From positions 1 to 22,207 of the forward strand of contig DASPMW010000185.1 in NCBI GenBank assembly GCA_035626855.1: a stretch of DNA of 22,207 bases, given 5' to 3'. The position numbers and the translations under genes are program-made. Position 1 is the stretch's first letter. The number at the start of each line of letters is the position of its first letter. Source of the stretch: JAPWJZ01 sp035626855. Lineage in GTDB: Bacteria > Pseudomonadota > Alphaproteobacteria > Micavibrionales > UBA2020. This document shows, piece by piece, positions 7,470 through 15,359 of the stretch. The notes under the pieces are model-generated. The model made no database searches, was not told where the DNA came from, and saw nothing but the letters and a program-made list of their open reading frames with translations.

Positions 7470-8372
7470 ATGGGGAAGGCGAAAATGAAACAGGGTGATG
7501 CCGCCGTGGTGATCGACGGCAAAGCGATCGCAAAAAGGCTTCGCGAGAGCATCAAGCGCCATGTGGCGGTACTGGTCGAAGATCACAAGATTTTGCCCGG
7601 CCTAGCCGTCGTATTGGTCGGCGATGACGCGGCATCCGCAGTCTATGTTGCGAACAAGGAAAAGATGGCGAAGGAGGTCGGGATGCGCGGCTTTGTCCAC
7701 CGCATGCCGCAGAATACTTCCCAGGACGAACTGCTGAAGCTGATCCACGCCATGAATGCGGACCCGAAAGTGCACGGCGTGCTGGTGCAGATGCCGCTGC
7801 CGAAACAGATCGACAGCGCGACGATCCTGAAGGCGCTCGACCCCGCGAAAGATGTGGACGGGCTGCACATCGAGAATATGGGCCGGCTGATGAATGACAT
7901 GCCGGGCCTTATCCCCTGCACGCCAATGGGCTGCATCATCCTGCTCAAAACCATCACCCAGAATTTAAGCGGGCTGCATGCGGTTGTTATTGGTCGTTCG
8001 CAACTGGTAGGGAAGCCTGTCGCGCAATTGCTTCTGCGCGAGAACTGCACGGTCACGATCTGCCATTCCCGCACGCCGAATATCTCCCATATCGCACGTG
8101 AAGCAGACATCCTCGTCGTCGCGACCGGCAAGCCGCATCTCGTCAAGGCCGAATGGGTAAAGCCCGGCGCCATCGTGCTCGATGTCGGCATCAACCGCAT
8201 GGATGATGGCACGCTCGCAGGCGACGTGGATTATGACGCCGTTGCCAAAGTCGCGGGCTATATAACTCCCGTGCCCGGCGGCGTCGGACCAATGACGATT
8301 GCTTGTTTGTTGGGCAATACCGTTGCGGCGGCGTGCCGGCAGAATGAACTGACGGTGCCACATATTGGTTAA
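7470..8372 (+). CDS. folD: bifunctional methylenetetrahydrofolate dehydrogenase/cyclohydrolase FolD
   Basis: FolD oxidises 5,10-methylene-THF to methenyl-THF with NADP and hydrolyses it to 10-formyl-THF, feeding purine and formyl-Met synthesis in the cytosol. Visible motifs, in order, are YVANK at 59-63 with the catalytic Lys63, VLVQMPLP at 104-111 with the active-site Gln107, KDVDGLH at 127-133, the NADP-binding GRSQLVGKP at 175-183 (many homologues have N for this Q) and PVPGGVGPMT at 267-276. The length of 300 aa fits the family. The chosen ATG has AGGG 6 nt upstream; the ATG at 7485, with AAGG 5 nt upstream, is equally possible and would remove five residues. It is the second gene of the yggT-folD operon. 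Confidence 0.96.
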   Translation: MGKAKMKQGDAAVVIDGKAIAKRLRESIKRHVAVLVEDHKILPGLAVVLVGDDAASAVYVANKEKMAKEVGMRGFVHRMPQNTSQDELLKLIHAMNADPKVHGVLVQMPLPKQIDSATILKALDPAKDVDGLHIENMGRLMNDMPGLIPCTPMGCIILLKTITQNLSGLHAVVIGRSQLVGKPVAQLLLRENCTVTICHSRTPNISHIAREADILVVATGKPHLVKAEWVKPGAIVLDVGINRMDDGTLAGDVDYDAVAKVAGYITPVPGGVGPMTIACLLGNTVAAACRQNELTVPHIG

Positions 8373-8531
8373 TGCATGTCCCAACCCCGGCGCAAGCCGC
8401 GTCTGGCTTGATAGGCGATTGATAAAGTCATTAGATGCGGACATGCACCATACCAGGTTAGGCAAGGTGGGCGATTCACTTCCTCTGAATTGAGAACTAC
8501 CGTATGCGACGGTCGTGAGGGCGTTACTTAT
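8373..8531. other. structured intergenic region between convergent folD and small membrane protein gene
   Basis: No gene is seen in these 159 nt. They hold a distant inverted repeat, TGCATGTCC at 8373-8381 and GGACATGCA at 8439-8447; an inner hairpin CAAGCC/GGCTTG (8393-8410); and a hairpin ACCGT/ACGGT (8499-8513). No T-run follows any of them, so they are not standard terminators. They could be rho-independent end signals in worn form, an mRNA-stabilising structure or a small RNA. Confidence 0.4.
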
Positions 8532-8786
8532 CTATTTTCCCGTCGACTTGGCGAGCCGCTTGTTTTTATCTTCCAGACACAGGTTGGACATCTTCAAGCT
8601 GAAGAGGCCAAGAAACCATAGCGAAACAATTAGAATGCTTTTGCTTATCGTCATCCCTTCGGGATACGGCGGGATATCCGAGTATAAAGCGTAGAAGTAT
8701 AGCGCGACATACAAAAACATGACAGTTGTCGCCAGCGTTACTACAGTCCCGAAGAGAAGCAAAAAAATGCCGAAAGTTAGGCGCAT
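8532..8786 (-). CDS. small two-helix membrane protein coupled to icd
   Basis: A protein of about 84 aa with two hydrophobic segments (about residues 3-35 and 48-64) separated by a short acidic/proline loop (YSDIPPYPEG), and a Lys-rich tail that should stay in the cytoplasm. The ATG at 8786 overlaps the icd stop as TGATG; a GTG one codon earlier (8789) would overlap it as GTGA. A GGGG stretch inside the end of icd can serve as ribosome binding site. The overlap implies translational coupling to icd. I recognise no family. A role in modulating a membrane-linked partner is possible but not shown. Confidence 0.7.
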   Translation of the reverse strand: MRLTFGIFLLLFGTVVTLATTVMFLYVALYFYALYSDIPPYPEGMTISKSILIVSLWFLGLFSLKMSNLCLEDKNKRLAKSTGK

Positions 8787-10231
8787 CACTGCCCCTGCGC
8801 CACCGTGAACCCGCGGATACCGTCGAAGCTGTATAGGTTTTCAGTCTTGATCACCTCGACGCCGGATTTCAGGAATGATTGCAGCAATTGCACGACCTGC
8901 TCATGCGTCGCGGGTTCGGTGTCGTTGGCGGCAACGAAGCGGCAGCGCCAGTGGTCGCCCTGTTCGGCCTTGGCATGGGCTTCGGGCCATACCAACAGCC
9001 CGCGGCTGTCGATGCTGGAAAGTTTCAGTGAGTTGGACAGCGATTTCACCTGACCTGCAAGCTCTGCGACGTTGCCGCCAGTCCAGTCGACGAAGATGTC
9101 TACGCCTTCCAGTTTCTTGACGGCCCGTTTCGGCATCTGGATGTCGGGCAGCTTCATAACCTTCTTTTCGGTCGCGATCATGGCTGGGAAATACTTCGGC
9201 TGCCTGCCGAGGCGCTCGATCACCGCATCTGAAAATTCCTGCGTGTTCGCGCGGCGGCTGCTAACCTGGGGGTTAAAAATCTCGCCGGTATGGATGCCGT
9301 CCTCGATCGTCGCAAGCCAGGCGTTCTGGATTTTTGCCGCTACATCGGTCTGCCCCAGATGCTGCAGCATCAGGACCGCGGCGTTCAGCAGGCCGGACGG
9401 GTTGGCAATGCCCTGTCCTGCGATATCGGGCGCCGAGCCGTGCACCGCCTCGAACATCGCGCCATGCTTGCCGATATTGGCCGAACCGCAGAGCCCGACC
9501 GAGCCCGAAACTTCTGCCGCGATATCGGAGAGAATATCCCCATACAAATTCTCGGTGACGACGACGTCAAACAAATGCGGGGCAGCGGCAATTTTGGCAG
9601 CGCCGATATCGACGATCATGTGGTTGGCAGTCAGTTCGAGATATTCTTTCGCGACGGTGTCGAAGATGCGGTGAAAAAGTCCATCGGTCATCTTCATGAT
9701 ATTGTCTTTGGAGATGCAGGTCACTTTTTTGCGGCCATGCGCCCGTGCATATTCGAAGGCGTAGCGGATAATGCGCTCCGATCCCGTCTGCGAAATCAAT
9801 TTCAGGCACTGGACGACGTTGTCCGTCTGCTGATGCTCGATGCCGGCATAGAGATCTTCCTCGTTTTCGCGAACGATCACCATGTTCATCACGGGCTGCG
9901 TCGTGCGCACATAGGGGTGGTAGGAGATGCAGGGGCGCACATTGGCATACAGCGCCATAGATTTGCGGACTGTTACGTTCAGGCTCTTGAAACCGCCGCC
10001 CTGGGGCGTGGAAATGGGCGCTTTCAGGAAGCAGCGGGTGCGGTTGATAGATTCCCAGGATTTTTCCTCAATGCCAGACATCACGCCGCGCTTGTAAACA
10101 TTTTCCCCGATCTCGATCGTTTCGATCTCTAGCTGTGCGCCCGCGGCCTCCAAAATGCGGAGTGTTGCCGCCATGATTTCGGGGCCAATGCCGTCGCCAT
10201 GCGCGACAGTAATCGGGGACTTTTTTGTCAT
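8786..10231 (-). CDS. icd: NADP-dependent isocitrate dehydrogenase, long Rickettsia-type
   Basis: It converts isocitrate to 2-oxoglutarate and CO2 with reduction of NADP in the TCA cycle, in the cytosol. The start at 10231 (MTKKSPITVA) is chosen because AAGGA lies 8 nt upstream and the homologues I know begin there; an ORF extension to 10339 is likely untranslated. Motifs are HGDGIGPEIM at 11-20, the isocitrate-binding GGGFKSLNVTVRK at 78-90, RENEEDLYAG at 121-130, KDNIMK at 175-180, NLYGDILSD at 228-236 and GSAPDIAGQGIANP at 265-278. The core ends near 342. About 140 further residues (343-481) form the extra C-terminal domain typical of the 480-aa Rickettsia-type enzyme and absent from the 416-aa E. 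coli form. Cofactor choice is inferred from the family. The stop overlaps the small membrane protein gene. Confidence 0.95.
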   Translation of the reverse strand: MTKKSPITVAHGDGIGPEIMAATLRILEAAGAQLEIETIEIGENVYKRGVMSGIEEKSWESINRTRCFLKAPISTPQGGGFKSLNVTVRKSMALYANVRPCISYHPYVRTTQPVMNMVIVRENEEDLYAGIEHQQTDNVVQCLKLISQTGSERIIRYAFEYARAHGRKKVTCISKDNIMKMTDGLFHRIFDTVAKEYLELTANHMIVDIGAAKIAAAPHLFDVVVTENLYGDILSDIAAEVSGSVGLCGSANIGKHGAMFEAVHGSAPDIAGQGIANPSGLLNAAVLMLQHLGQTDVAAKIQNAWLATIEDGIHTGEIFNPQVSSRRANTQEFSDAVIERLGRQPKYFPAMIATEKKVMKLPDIQMPKRAVKKLEGVDIFVDWTGGNVAELAGQVKSLSNSLKLSSIDSRGLLVWPEAHAKAEQGDHWRCRFVAANDTEPATHEQVVQLLQSFLKSGVEVIKTENLYSFDGIRGFTVAQGQ

Positions 10232-10368
10232 TGCCATAATCCTTGTGTGCTTTTCCTGCGGAGTTTTTATCATGAAGCGCCTGTAAATCGAAGCAGCTTC
10301 ACATACGATTATTCTGGCATCGTGTCGCGCTTGTGCCATAAAATCCGGGCGTATTTAAGAGGTCGCCA
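10232..10368. promoter_or_regulatory. divergent intergenic region between icd and deoA
   Basis: These 137 nt separate two divergent operons and should carry both promoters. The deoA ribosome binding site AGAGG is at its right end (6 nt spacing) and the icd site AAGGA at its left end. A small palindrome GAAGC-A-GCTTC sits at 10290-10300. I found no confident -35/-10 pair; TTGTGC and TATTTA are only 15 nt apart. Confidence 0.45.
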
Positions 10369-11691
10369 ATGCTTCCCCAGGAAATTATCCGTAAAAAACG
10401 CGACGGGCTGGAATTGTCCGCGGCGGAAATCCGTGAATTCATCACCGGCGTTACCGCGAAGAACGTCTCCGAAGGGCAGGTAGCGGCTTTTTGCATGGCG
10501 ACGCTGCTGAAGGGCATGAAGATGCCGGAGCGCGTGGCGCTCACTCAGAGCATGGCACAGAGCGGCACGGTCATGGATTGGAAGGGCGAGAACCTGCCAG
10601 GCCCTATCCTCGATAAGCATTCAACCGGTGGAATTGGCGACAAAGTATCCCTCATGCTGGCACCCATTATTGCCGCCTGCGGCGGCTTCGTGCCGATGCT
10701 GTCAGGCCGCGGCCTTGGCCATACCGGCGGCACACTTGATAAGATGGATGCGATCCCTGGCTATGTCTCGCAGCCCGATACCGACCTGTTCCGCAAGACC
10801 GTTCGGAACGCCGGCTGCGCAATTATTGGCGCGACGCCCGACCTTGCTCCCGCGGATCGTATCATCTATTCGATCCGCGACGTCACGGGCACTGTTGAAT
10901 CAATCGACCTCATCACCGCCTCCATCCTCTCGAAAAAACTTGCCGCCGGCCTTGATGGGTTGGTGATGGACGTCAAGTTCGGCACAGGCGCCTTTATGCA
11001 GAGATATGACGACGCCAAGGCGCTGGCGGAAAGCATCGTAAACGTGGCGAACGGCGCGGGCCTGCCGACCGTCGGGCTTCTCACCGATATGAACCAAGTG
11101 CTTGGCCGGACGGCGGGTAACGCGGTTGAGGTGGAGGAAGCGCTGGAGTACCTGCAGAACAGCAATATCGATAAGCGCCTCCATGAGGTGAATGTTGCCC
11201 TTACGGCGGAATTGCTGGTGCTCGGCAAGCTTGCCACGGACCTGCAGGACGCCCGTGCGAAAATCGAGGCAGTGCTGGATAATGGCAAGGCGGCGGAGCA
11301 TTTCGCCAGAATGGTCGCAGACCTCGGTGGCCCAGCGGACCTTATGGACACGCCAGAAAAATACCTGGCGAAGGCCGCGGTTGTGAAGGACTACTTCCCG
11401 TCCAAACCGGGCCGCATCGCCGGTATCGACGCGCGCGCAATCGGGATCGGCATCGTGGAGCTCGGGGGTGGCCGCGCAAAACCCACGGACGGCATCGACC
11501 ACAGCGTCGGCCTGACAAACGTCGCGCGAGCCGGCGAGGAAGTCGGGCAGGGGGCGCGCCCGCTCGCAACTATCCATGCGAAAGATACCGACAGCTGGCA
11601 GAAAATGGCCGCGTGCCTCGATGCCGCCATCACTCTCTCTGAATCAGCCGGTACCGAAGAACAACTCATCCGCCACAGGATCGCCGCATGA
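10369..11691 (+). CDS. deoA: thymidine phosphorylase
   Basis: It splits thymidine (and deoxyuridine) with phosphate into the base and 2-deoxyribose-1-phosphate, a pyrimidine salvage/catabolism step in the cytosol. The 440-aa length is typical. An N-terminal helical domain is followed by the phosphate-binding KHSTGGIGDK at 83-92, the glycine-rich SGRGLGHTGGTLDK at 112-125, and the substrate-binding set Arg170, Ser185 and Lys189 in YSIRDVTGTVES...SILSKK. The C-terminal domain is complete. A good ribosome binding site, AGAGG, lies 6 nt before the ATG. The stop overlaps the cytidine deaminase start as ATGA, so cytidine or deoxycytidine can be deaminated and the uridine product then phosphorolysed by one operon. 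A pyrimidine-nucleoside phosphorylase of wider specificity (Pdp) is the main alternative; the DeoA-like length and motifs favour thymidine phosphorylase. Confidence 0.94.
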   Translation: MLPQEIIRKKRDGLELSAAEIREFITGVTAKNVSEGQVAAFCMATLLKGMKMPERVALTQSMAQSGTVMDWKGENLPGPILDKHSTGGIGDKVSLMLAPIIAACGGFVPMLSGRGLGHTGGTLDKMDAIPGYVSQPDTDLFRKTVRNAGCAIIGATPDLAPADRIIYSIRDVTGTVESIDLITASILSKKLAAGLDGLVMDVKFGTGAFMQRYDDAKALAESIVNVANGAGLPTVGLLTDMNQVLGRTAGNAVEVEEALEYLQNSNIDKRLHEVNVALTAELLVLGKLATDLQDARAKIEAVLDNGKAAEHFARMVADLGGPADLMDTPEKYLAKAAVVKDYFPSKPGRIAGIDARAIGIGIVELGGGRAKPTDGIDHSVGLTNVARAGEEVGQGARPLATIHAKDTDSWQKMAACLDAAITLSESAGTEEQLIRHRIAA

Positions 11692-12146
11692 AATTCAATC
11701 AGGCCGAAATGAAGGTACTGACAGAGGTGGCGACCAAGGCGCGCGAAAGCGCGTATTGTCCCTACTCCAACCACCCTGTCGGCGTGGCGTTGGTGAGCGA
11801 TACAGGAATGGTTTATCCAGGCGCGAACGTCGAGATTGCCCATTATAAAGGCGTTTGCGCCGAGGCCTCCGCCATTTCGGCGATGGTTACTGCGGGCGAG
11901 CGGAAGATCGCCGCGGTGGTGGTCATTGGCCCCGCCATGGAGTATCTCTGCACACCTTGCGGCGACTGCCGCCAGCGTTTACGCGAATTCGCGGCGCCCG
12001 GCATGAAGGTTTATTCGCTTTGGAAGAACGGCAAGCTCGGTGCGGTAACCGAGTTTGCGAAGCTGCTGCCCCTTTCCTTCGGTCCGGAGAACCTCGCGGA
12101 AGTCGGATCCGGCCCGATGAAGGGAAAAAAGAACAAGAAGAAATAA
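11688..12146 (+). CDS. cdd: cytidine deaminase
   Basis: This zinc enzyme converts cytidine and deoxycytidine to uridine and deoxyuridine. The 152-aa length matches the small tetrameric class. Visible motifs are YCPYSNHPVGVAL at 23-35 (substrate loop), NVE at 47-49, CAEA at 57-60 holding zinc ligand Cys57 and catalytic Glu59, and PCGDC at 90-94 holding zinc ligands Cys91 and Cys94. The ATG overlaps the deoA stop by 4 nt, so the pair is translationally coupled. Residues 144-152 form an unusual Lys-rich tail (MKGKKNKKK), not needed for the fold, whose role is unknown. Function is near certain. Confidence 0.96.
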   Translation: MKFNQAEMKVLTEVATKARESAYCPYSNHPVGVALVSDTGMVYPGANVEIAHYKGVCAEASAISAMVTAGERKIAAVVVIGPAMEYLCTPCGDCRQRLREFAAPGMKVYSLWKNGKLGAVTEFAKLLPLSFGPENLAEVGSGPMKGKKNKKK

Positions 12147-12201
12147 CGCCGCCCATCACGCGCCGACAACTGAACAATTTACAAAAGAAACACCCGAACT
12201 G

Positions 12202-13167
12202 ATGACGCCCCCGCCTGCGATTGATGCCCACCGCCGCCAGACACTTATTGCGATCTCCCTCACCATCCTCGCCTATGCGATTTTCAATATCGGCGATGCG
12301 ATCCTGAAACACCTGGCCGCCGCGGGGGGTGATCTGCCGCAGCTGCATTTTTCGCAGATCGTGATCGTCAACTGCAGCTTCATTATCGCCTGCGCGGCGA
12401 TCGGTGGTTATTTGAAAGACGGGAAAAAAGCCTTCGTCATGCAGAGTCCGCGGCTTATTTTTTACCGCGCCATGTTTTCCGCGACTGTCGGCGTGCTCAA
12501 TGTGATCGCGCTGCCGCACATCAAGCTCACCACCTTTTACACACTGGTCTTTACGTCCCCGTTCTGGGTCGCACTGCTTGCGGCCTTTTTCCTGAAGGAA
12601 AAATTACAACTGAACAGGGTGCTCGTCATTCTCGCGGGCTTTGCCACCATCGCCTTCGTTTTTCGCCCCGGCGCAGGACTGTTCGACAAATGGGCGGTGA
12701 TGATCCTGGTTGGCGCCTTTTTTTATTCCTGCGGCCTTGTGGTGCTGCGCAAAATGGGTCCGAAGGAAAGCCGGACGATGCTCATCATCGTCGGTTCCTT
12801 TGTCAGCATGCTAGTCGTGCTCCCCTGGTTCCCCTTCCATGCGCGGGCGCTCAGCTGGTCTGAAACCGGTTTCTTCGCCACGATGGGAGTGTTAAGCGCG
12901 ATATCGGTCAATTGCATCGCCTACGCGTTCCAGACCGCGCCGGCGGCCTCCGTCGTTGCGCCATTCCACTACACCCAGATCGTCTGGGGCGCGCTGCTCG
13001 GGTATTATGTCTTCAACGAAATTCCGGATGACCGCGTCATCCTCGGCGCCGCTGGCATCATCGCAGCCGGGCTTTACCTTATTTTCAGCGAGACCCGCAA
13101 GAAAAAGCCCGGCAAGAAGGCGATAGATCCGAACGAGTTGCCTGAAACCGCGGGTCCGGTCACCTGA
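12202..13167 (+). CDS. DMT-superfamily EamA-type transporter
   Basis: A 321-aa inner-membrane protein with about ten hydrophobic helices in two EamA halves. Helix 1 starts near residue 14, and the first half contains YRAMFSATVGVLNVIAL and the loop FTSPFWVALLAAFFLKEKL, a family hallmark. The second half contains FHYTQIVWGALLGYYVFNE, the equivalent hallmark. A basic and Glu/Pro cytoplasmic tail follows the last helix at about 295. The substrate cannot be told; DMT members export amino acids, metabolites or nucleotide precursors. It starts 55 nt after cdd with only a weak A-rich ribosome binding site, so it may belong to the deoA-cdd transcript. A nucleoside-related role would fit the context but is inference. 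Confidence 0.88.
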   Translation: MTPPPAIDAHRRQTLIAISLTILAYAIFNIGDAILKHLAAAGGDLPQLHFSQIVIVNCSFIIACAAIGGYLKDGKKAFVMQSPRLIFYRAMFSATVGVLNVIALPHIKLTTFYTLVFTSPFWVALLAAFFLKEKLQLNRVLVILAGFATIAFVFRPGAGLFDKWAVMILVGAFFYSCGLVVLRKMGPKESRTMLIIVGSFVSMLVVLPWFPFHARALSWSETGFFATMGVLSAISVNCIAYAFQTAPAASVVAPFHYTQIVWGALLGYYVFNEIPDDRVILGAAGIIAAGLYLIFSETRKKKPGKKAIDPNELPETAGPVT

Positions 13168-13203
13168 TGTTGATCTGCGCCTGACTGCTGGCTAAACTGG
13201 CTC

Positions 13204-13827
13204 ATGACACAGGCCGTACCGAGTATCCCAGAGAAACATGCCGAAGAATGGCTCCAGAGGCTGTTCTTCCTTTCCGGCGTGGCAGCGCTCGCCTATCAAG
13301 TCTGCTGGCAGCGCATCCTCTTTTTCTCCCTGGGCACTGACATAGAGTCTACGACGATCATCGTTTCGACGTTCATGCTGGGTCTTGGACTAGGCGCGCT
13401 CGGCGGGGGCTGGGCCGCGGACCGCTACCCATCGCGCATTATCCTGCTTTTCGCGATTGCCGAGCTTGGAATCGGCAGCTTCGGCCTGGTCAGCCCCTAT
13501 CTGCTACCCTATGTCTCGGATTTCCTCATCATGGCGGGCAGGGGCGAGATGGCGGTCGCCAATTTTCTGCTGCTGCTCCTGCCCACCTGTCTGATGGGGG
13601 CCACGTTGCCGATGCTTATCACGCATTTCCTCACAGCCTATGGCAGTGTCGGCGCATCAACCGGGCGGCTTTATTATATCAACACGCTTGGCGCGGCGCT
13701 GGGTTGTTTCCTTGTCGGATTTATCGGGTTTAACTTTCTGACGCTCAAGGAGGTGATATTCGTCGCCGCCTGCGTAAATATCTTTGTCGCGATCACCGCG
13801 CTCCTCAAGTTCAGGTCGCGTCCATGA
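13204..13827 (+). CDS. membrane half of a split fused MFS/spermidine synthase-like protein
   Basis: A 207-aa integral membrane protein with five or six hydrophobic segments, starting near residue 19. Its motifs, CWQRIL at 34-39, GLGLGALGGGWAADRYP at 60-76, MGATLPML at 131-138 and TGRLYYINTLGAALG at 153-167, are those of the first membrane repeat of the 'fused MFS/spermidine synthase' family. Usually one polypeptide holds two such repeats and a SpeE-like domain. Here the frame stops after the first repeat, and the next ATG overlaps its stop as ATGA. No ribosome binding site is seen before the ATG at 13204. The two chains most likely associate in the membrane. Whether the split is natural or a sequencing artefact is unresolved, although the clean repeat boundary argues for natural. 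Confidence 0.8.
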   Translation: MTQAVPSIPEKHAEEWLQRLFFLSGVAALAYQVCWQRILFFSLGTDIESTTIIVSTFMLGLGLGALGGGWAADRYPSRIILLFAIAELGIGSFGLVSPYLLPYVSDFLIMAGRGEMAVANFLLLLLPTCLMGATLPMLITHFLTAYGSVGASTGRLYYINTLGAALGCFLVGFIGFNFLTLKEVIFVAACVNIFVAITALLKFRSRP

Positions 13828-15338
13828 TGCGTTTTCCCTGGCTACTTTCGCTCACCGTCGGTTTCCTGTCGCTCAGCCAGGAAATCCTCTGGATGCGTTA
13901 CTTCAGTTTCGTCAACATGTCCGTGCCGAAATCCTTTTCGTTCGTGCTCGCGTTTTTCCTCGCGGGGATCGCGATGGGCGCGATACGCGGGAAGGAACTC
14001 TGCGGCAATACCGACAAGCTTTACACGGCTTCCGGGCTGCTGCTGATCGGCGCCGGGATCCTTGATATGCTGGGTCCGATGGCTGCCGCTATGCTGCCAA
14101 AGCCGGGCGCCTTCGTCGTCCCCCTGATCTATGTCTGCGCTGTACTCAAAGGGATGATTTTTCCCGTTGCGCATCACCTGGGCTCCGTCCCAGTCGCGGG
14201 GCAGGTTGGGAAATCTGTATCCCGGGTTTACTTCATGAATATCATTGGATCGACCCTCGGTCCGCTCGTCACGGGCTTCTGGTTGCTTGACCATTTTTCG
14301 CTGCAGACCTGCATGCAGCTCATGGGCTGGCTGACTGCGGCGCTTGGTGTTGTTTGCCTCGCACGCGAGCAGAGCGGCAGGTTTGTCGCTACCGCAGCGC
14401 TCGCGCCGATTTGCCTGCTAATCATGTTCCTCCAGCCCGGCGTCATGGCAGAGGGGCTTGCCTGCAGGACAGCCGAGGGAAACAAGGGGCCTGCGCCTGT
14501 AAAGAACCTCATCGAAACTCGCACCGGAATCATTCACGCGCTGCCCTCTGACCATGGCGGCGGCGATTACACGTTGGGCGGAAATGTCTACGACGGACGG
14601 GATAATATCAACCCCCGGACGAATTCCAACGGCCTTGAGCGCCTGTTTATCCTCGCTGCCCTGCAGCCCGCGCCGGCCGAAATTTTAGTCATCGGCATGA
14701 GCAGTGGCGCCTGGACCCGTATCCTCACCGGCTTTCCCGCCGTAAAAAACATCGACGTCGTCGAGATTAATCCGGGCTACCTACCTTTCATACGAAACTA
14801 CCCCGAAATCTCCCCGGTCCTCGGCGACCCGCGTGTTCATATTCATATCGATGACGGACGCAGATGGCTGAAGCGCGAAACGAAAAAAAAATATGACCTG
14901 ATTGTCATGAACACGAGCTTCCATTGGCGCGCCTATTCCACGAACCTTCTTTCCGCTGAGTTCCTGACGATCCTCAGGTCGCGCTTGAATCCGGGTGGCG
15001 TCCTCACCTACAACAGCACGGATTCGCCCGATGTCCTGAAAACAGCGGAAACAGTGTTTCCCTTCGCGTTCCGTTATATGAATTTCGTGGTCGCAGGGGA
15101 TGAGGATTTTCGTCCCCTAGTCGCGTCCGGCCGTGAGCGGCTGCTGGCGGTTCAGCGAGACGGGAAACCACTTTTCGATGACCGCGCCCCCGCCGACAGG
15201 GCATTTATTGACGTTACGCTGGCCGTGCCGTTTCGGACGTCCGCAGAAGACCCCAACGGCCCGGGCGAAGTAATAACGGATTGGAACATGATCACTGAAT
15301 TCAAGCACGGGCCGCTGCTGCTCGCGGCGTGCGACTAG
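13824..15338 (+). CDS. membrane repeat plus spermidine synthase-like methyltransferase-fold domain
   Basis: A 504-aa protein. Residues 1-205 form a second membrane repeat that mirrors the preceding gene: LWMRYF at 22-27 matches CWQRIL, FPVAHHL near 113 matches the MGATLPML region, and VSRVYFMNIIGSTLG at 132-146 matches TGRLYYINTLGAALG. Residues 225-480 form a soluble SpeE-like Rossmann domain with VIGMSSGAWT at 289-298 (nucleoside-binding loop), VVEINPGYL at 312-320 and HIDDGRRWL at 341-349. The catalytic Asp of true spermidine synthases, normally in the YDVIxxD position, is Asn363 here (YDLIVMNTSFHWR), so aminopropyl transfer is doubtful. Decarboxylated-SAM or SAM-like ligand binding remains plausible. 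The start ATG overlaps the previous stop by 4 nt. It may use methylthioadenosine-like ligands or have lost catalysis. Confidence 0.85.
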   Translation: MMRFPWLLSLTVGFLSLSQEILWMRYFSFVNMSVPKSFSFVLAFFLAGIAMGAIRGKELCGNTDKLYTASGLLLIGAGILDMLGPMAAAMLPKPGAFVVPLIYVCAVLKGMIFPVAHHLGSVPVAGQVGKSVSRVYFMNIIGSTLGPLVTGFWLLDHFSLQTCMQLMGWLTAALGVVCLAREQSGRFVATAALAPICLLIMFLQPGVMAEGLACRTAEGNKGPAPVKNLIETRTGIIHALPSDHGGGDYTLGGNVYDGRDNINPRTNSNGLERLFILAALQPAPAEILVIGMSSGAWTRILTGFPAVKNIDVVEINPGYLPFIRNYPEISPVLGDPRVHIHIDDGRRWLKRETKKKYDLIVMNTSFHWRAYSTNLLSAEFLTILRSRLNPGGVLTYNSTDSPDVLKTAETVFPFAFRYMNFVVAGDEDFRPLVASGRERLLAVQRDGKPLFDDRAPADRAFIDVTLAVPFRTSAEDPNGPGEVITDWNMITEFKHGPLLLAACD

Positions 15339-15359
15339 TCTCACCTTATCGGAAAAAGA

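Noticed and set aside
9290..10132. Open frame of about 280 codons on the + strand, opposite icd
   Set aside because: It is a shadow of the intact icd gene; the protein has no known motif and there is no sensible operon context.
10232..10339. N-terminal extension of icd to 10339
   Set aside because: The extension has no ribosome binding site and no similarity to homologues, which start at MTKKSPIT, where AAGGA is well placed.
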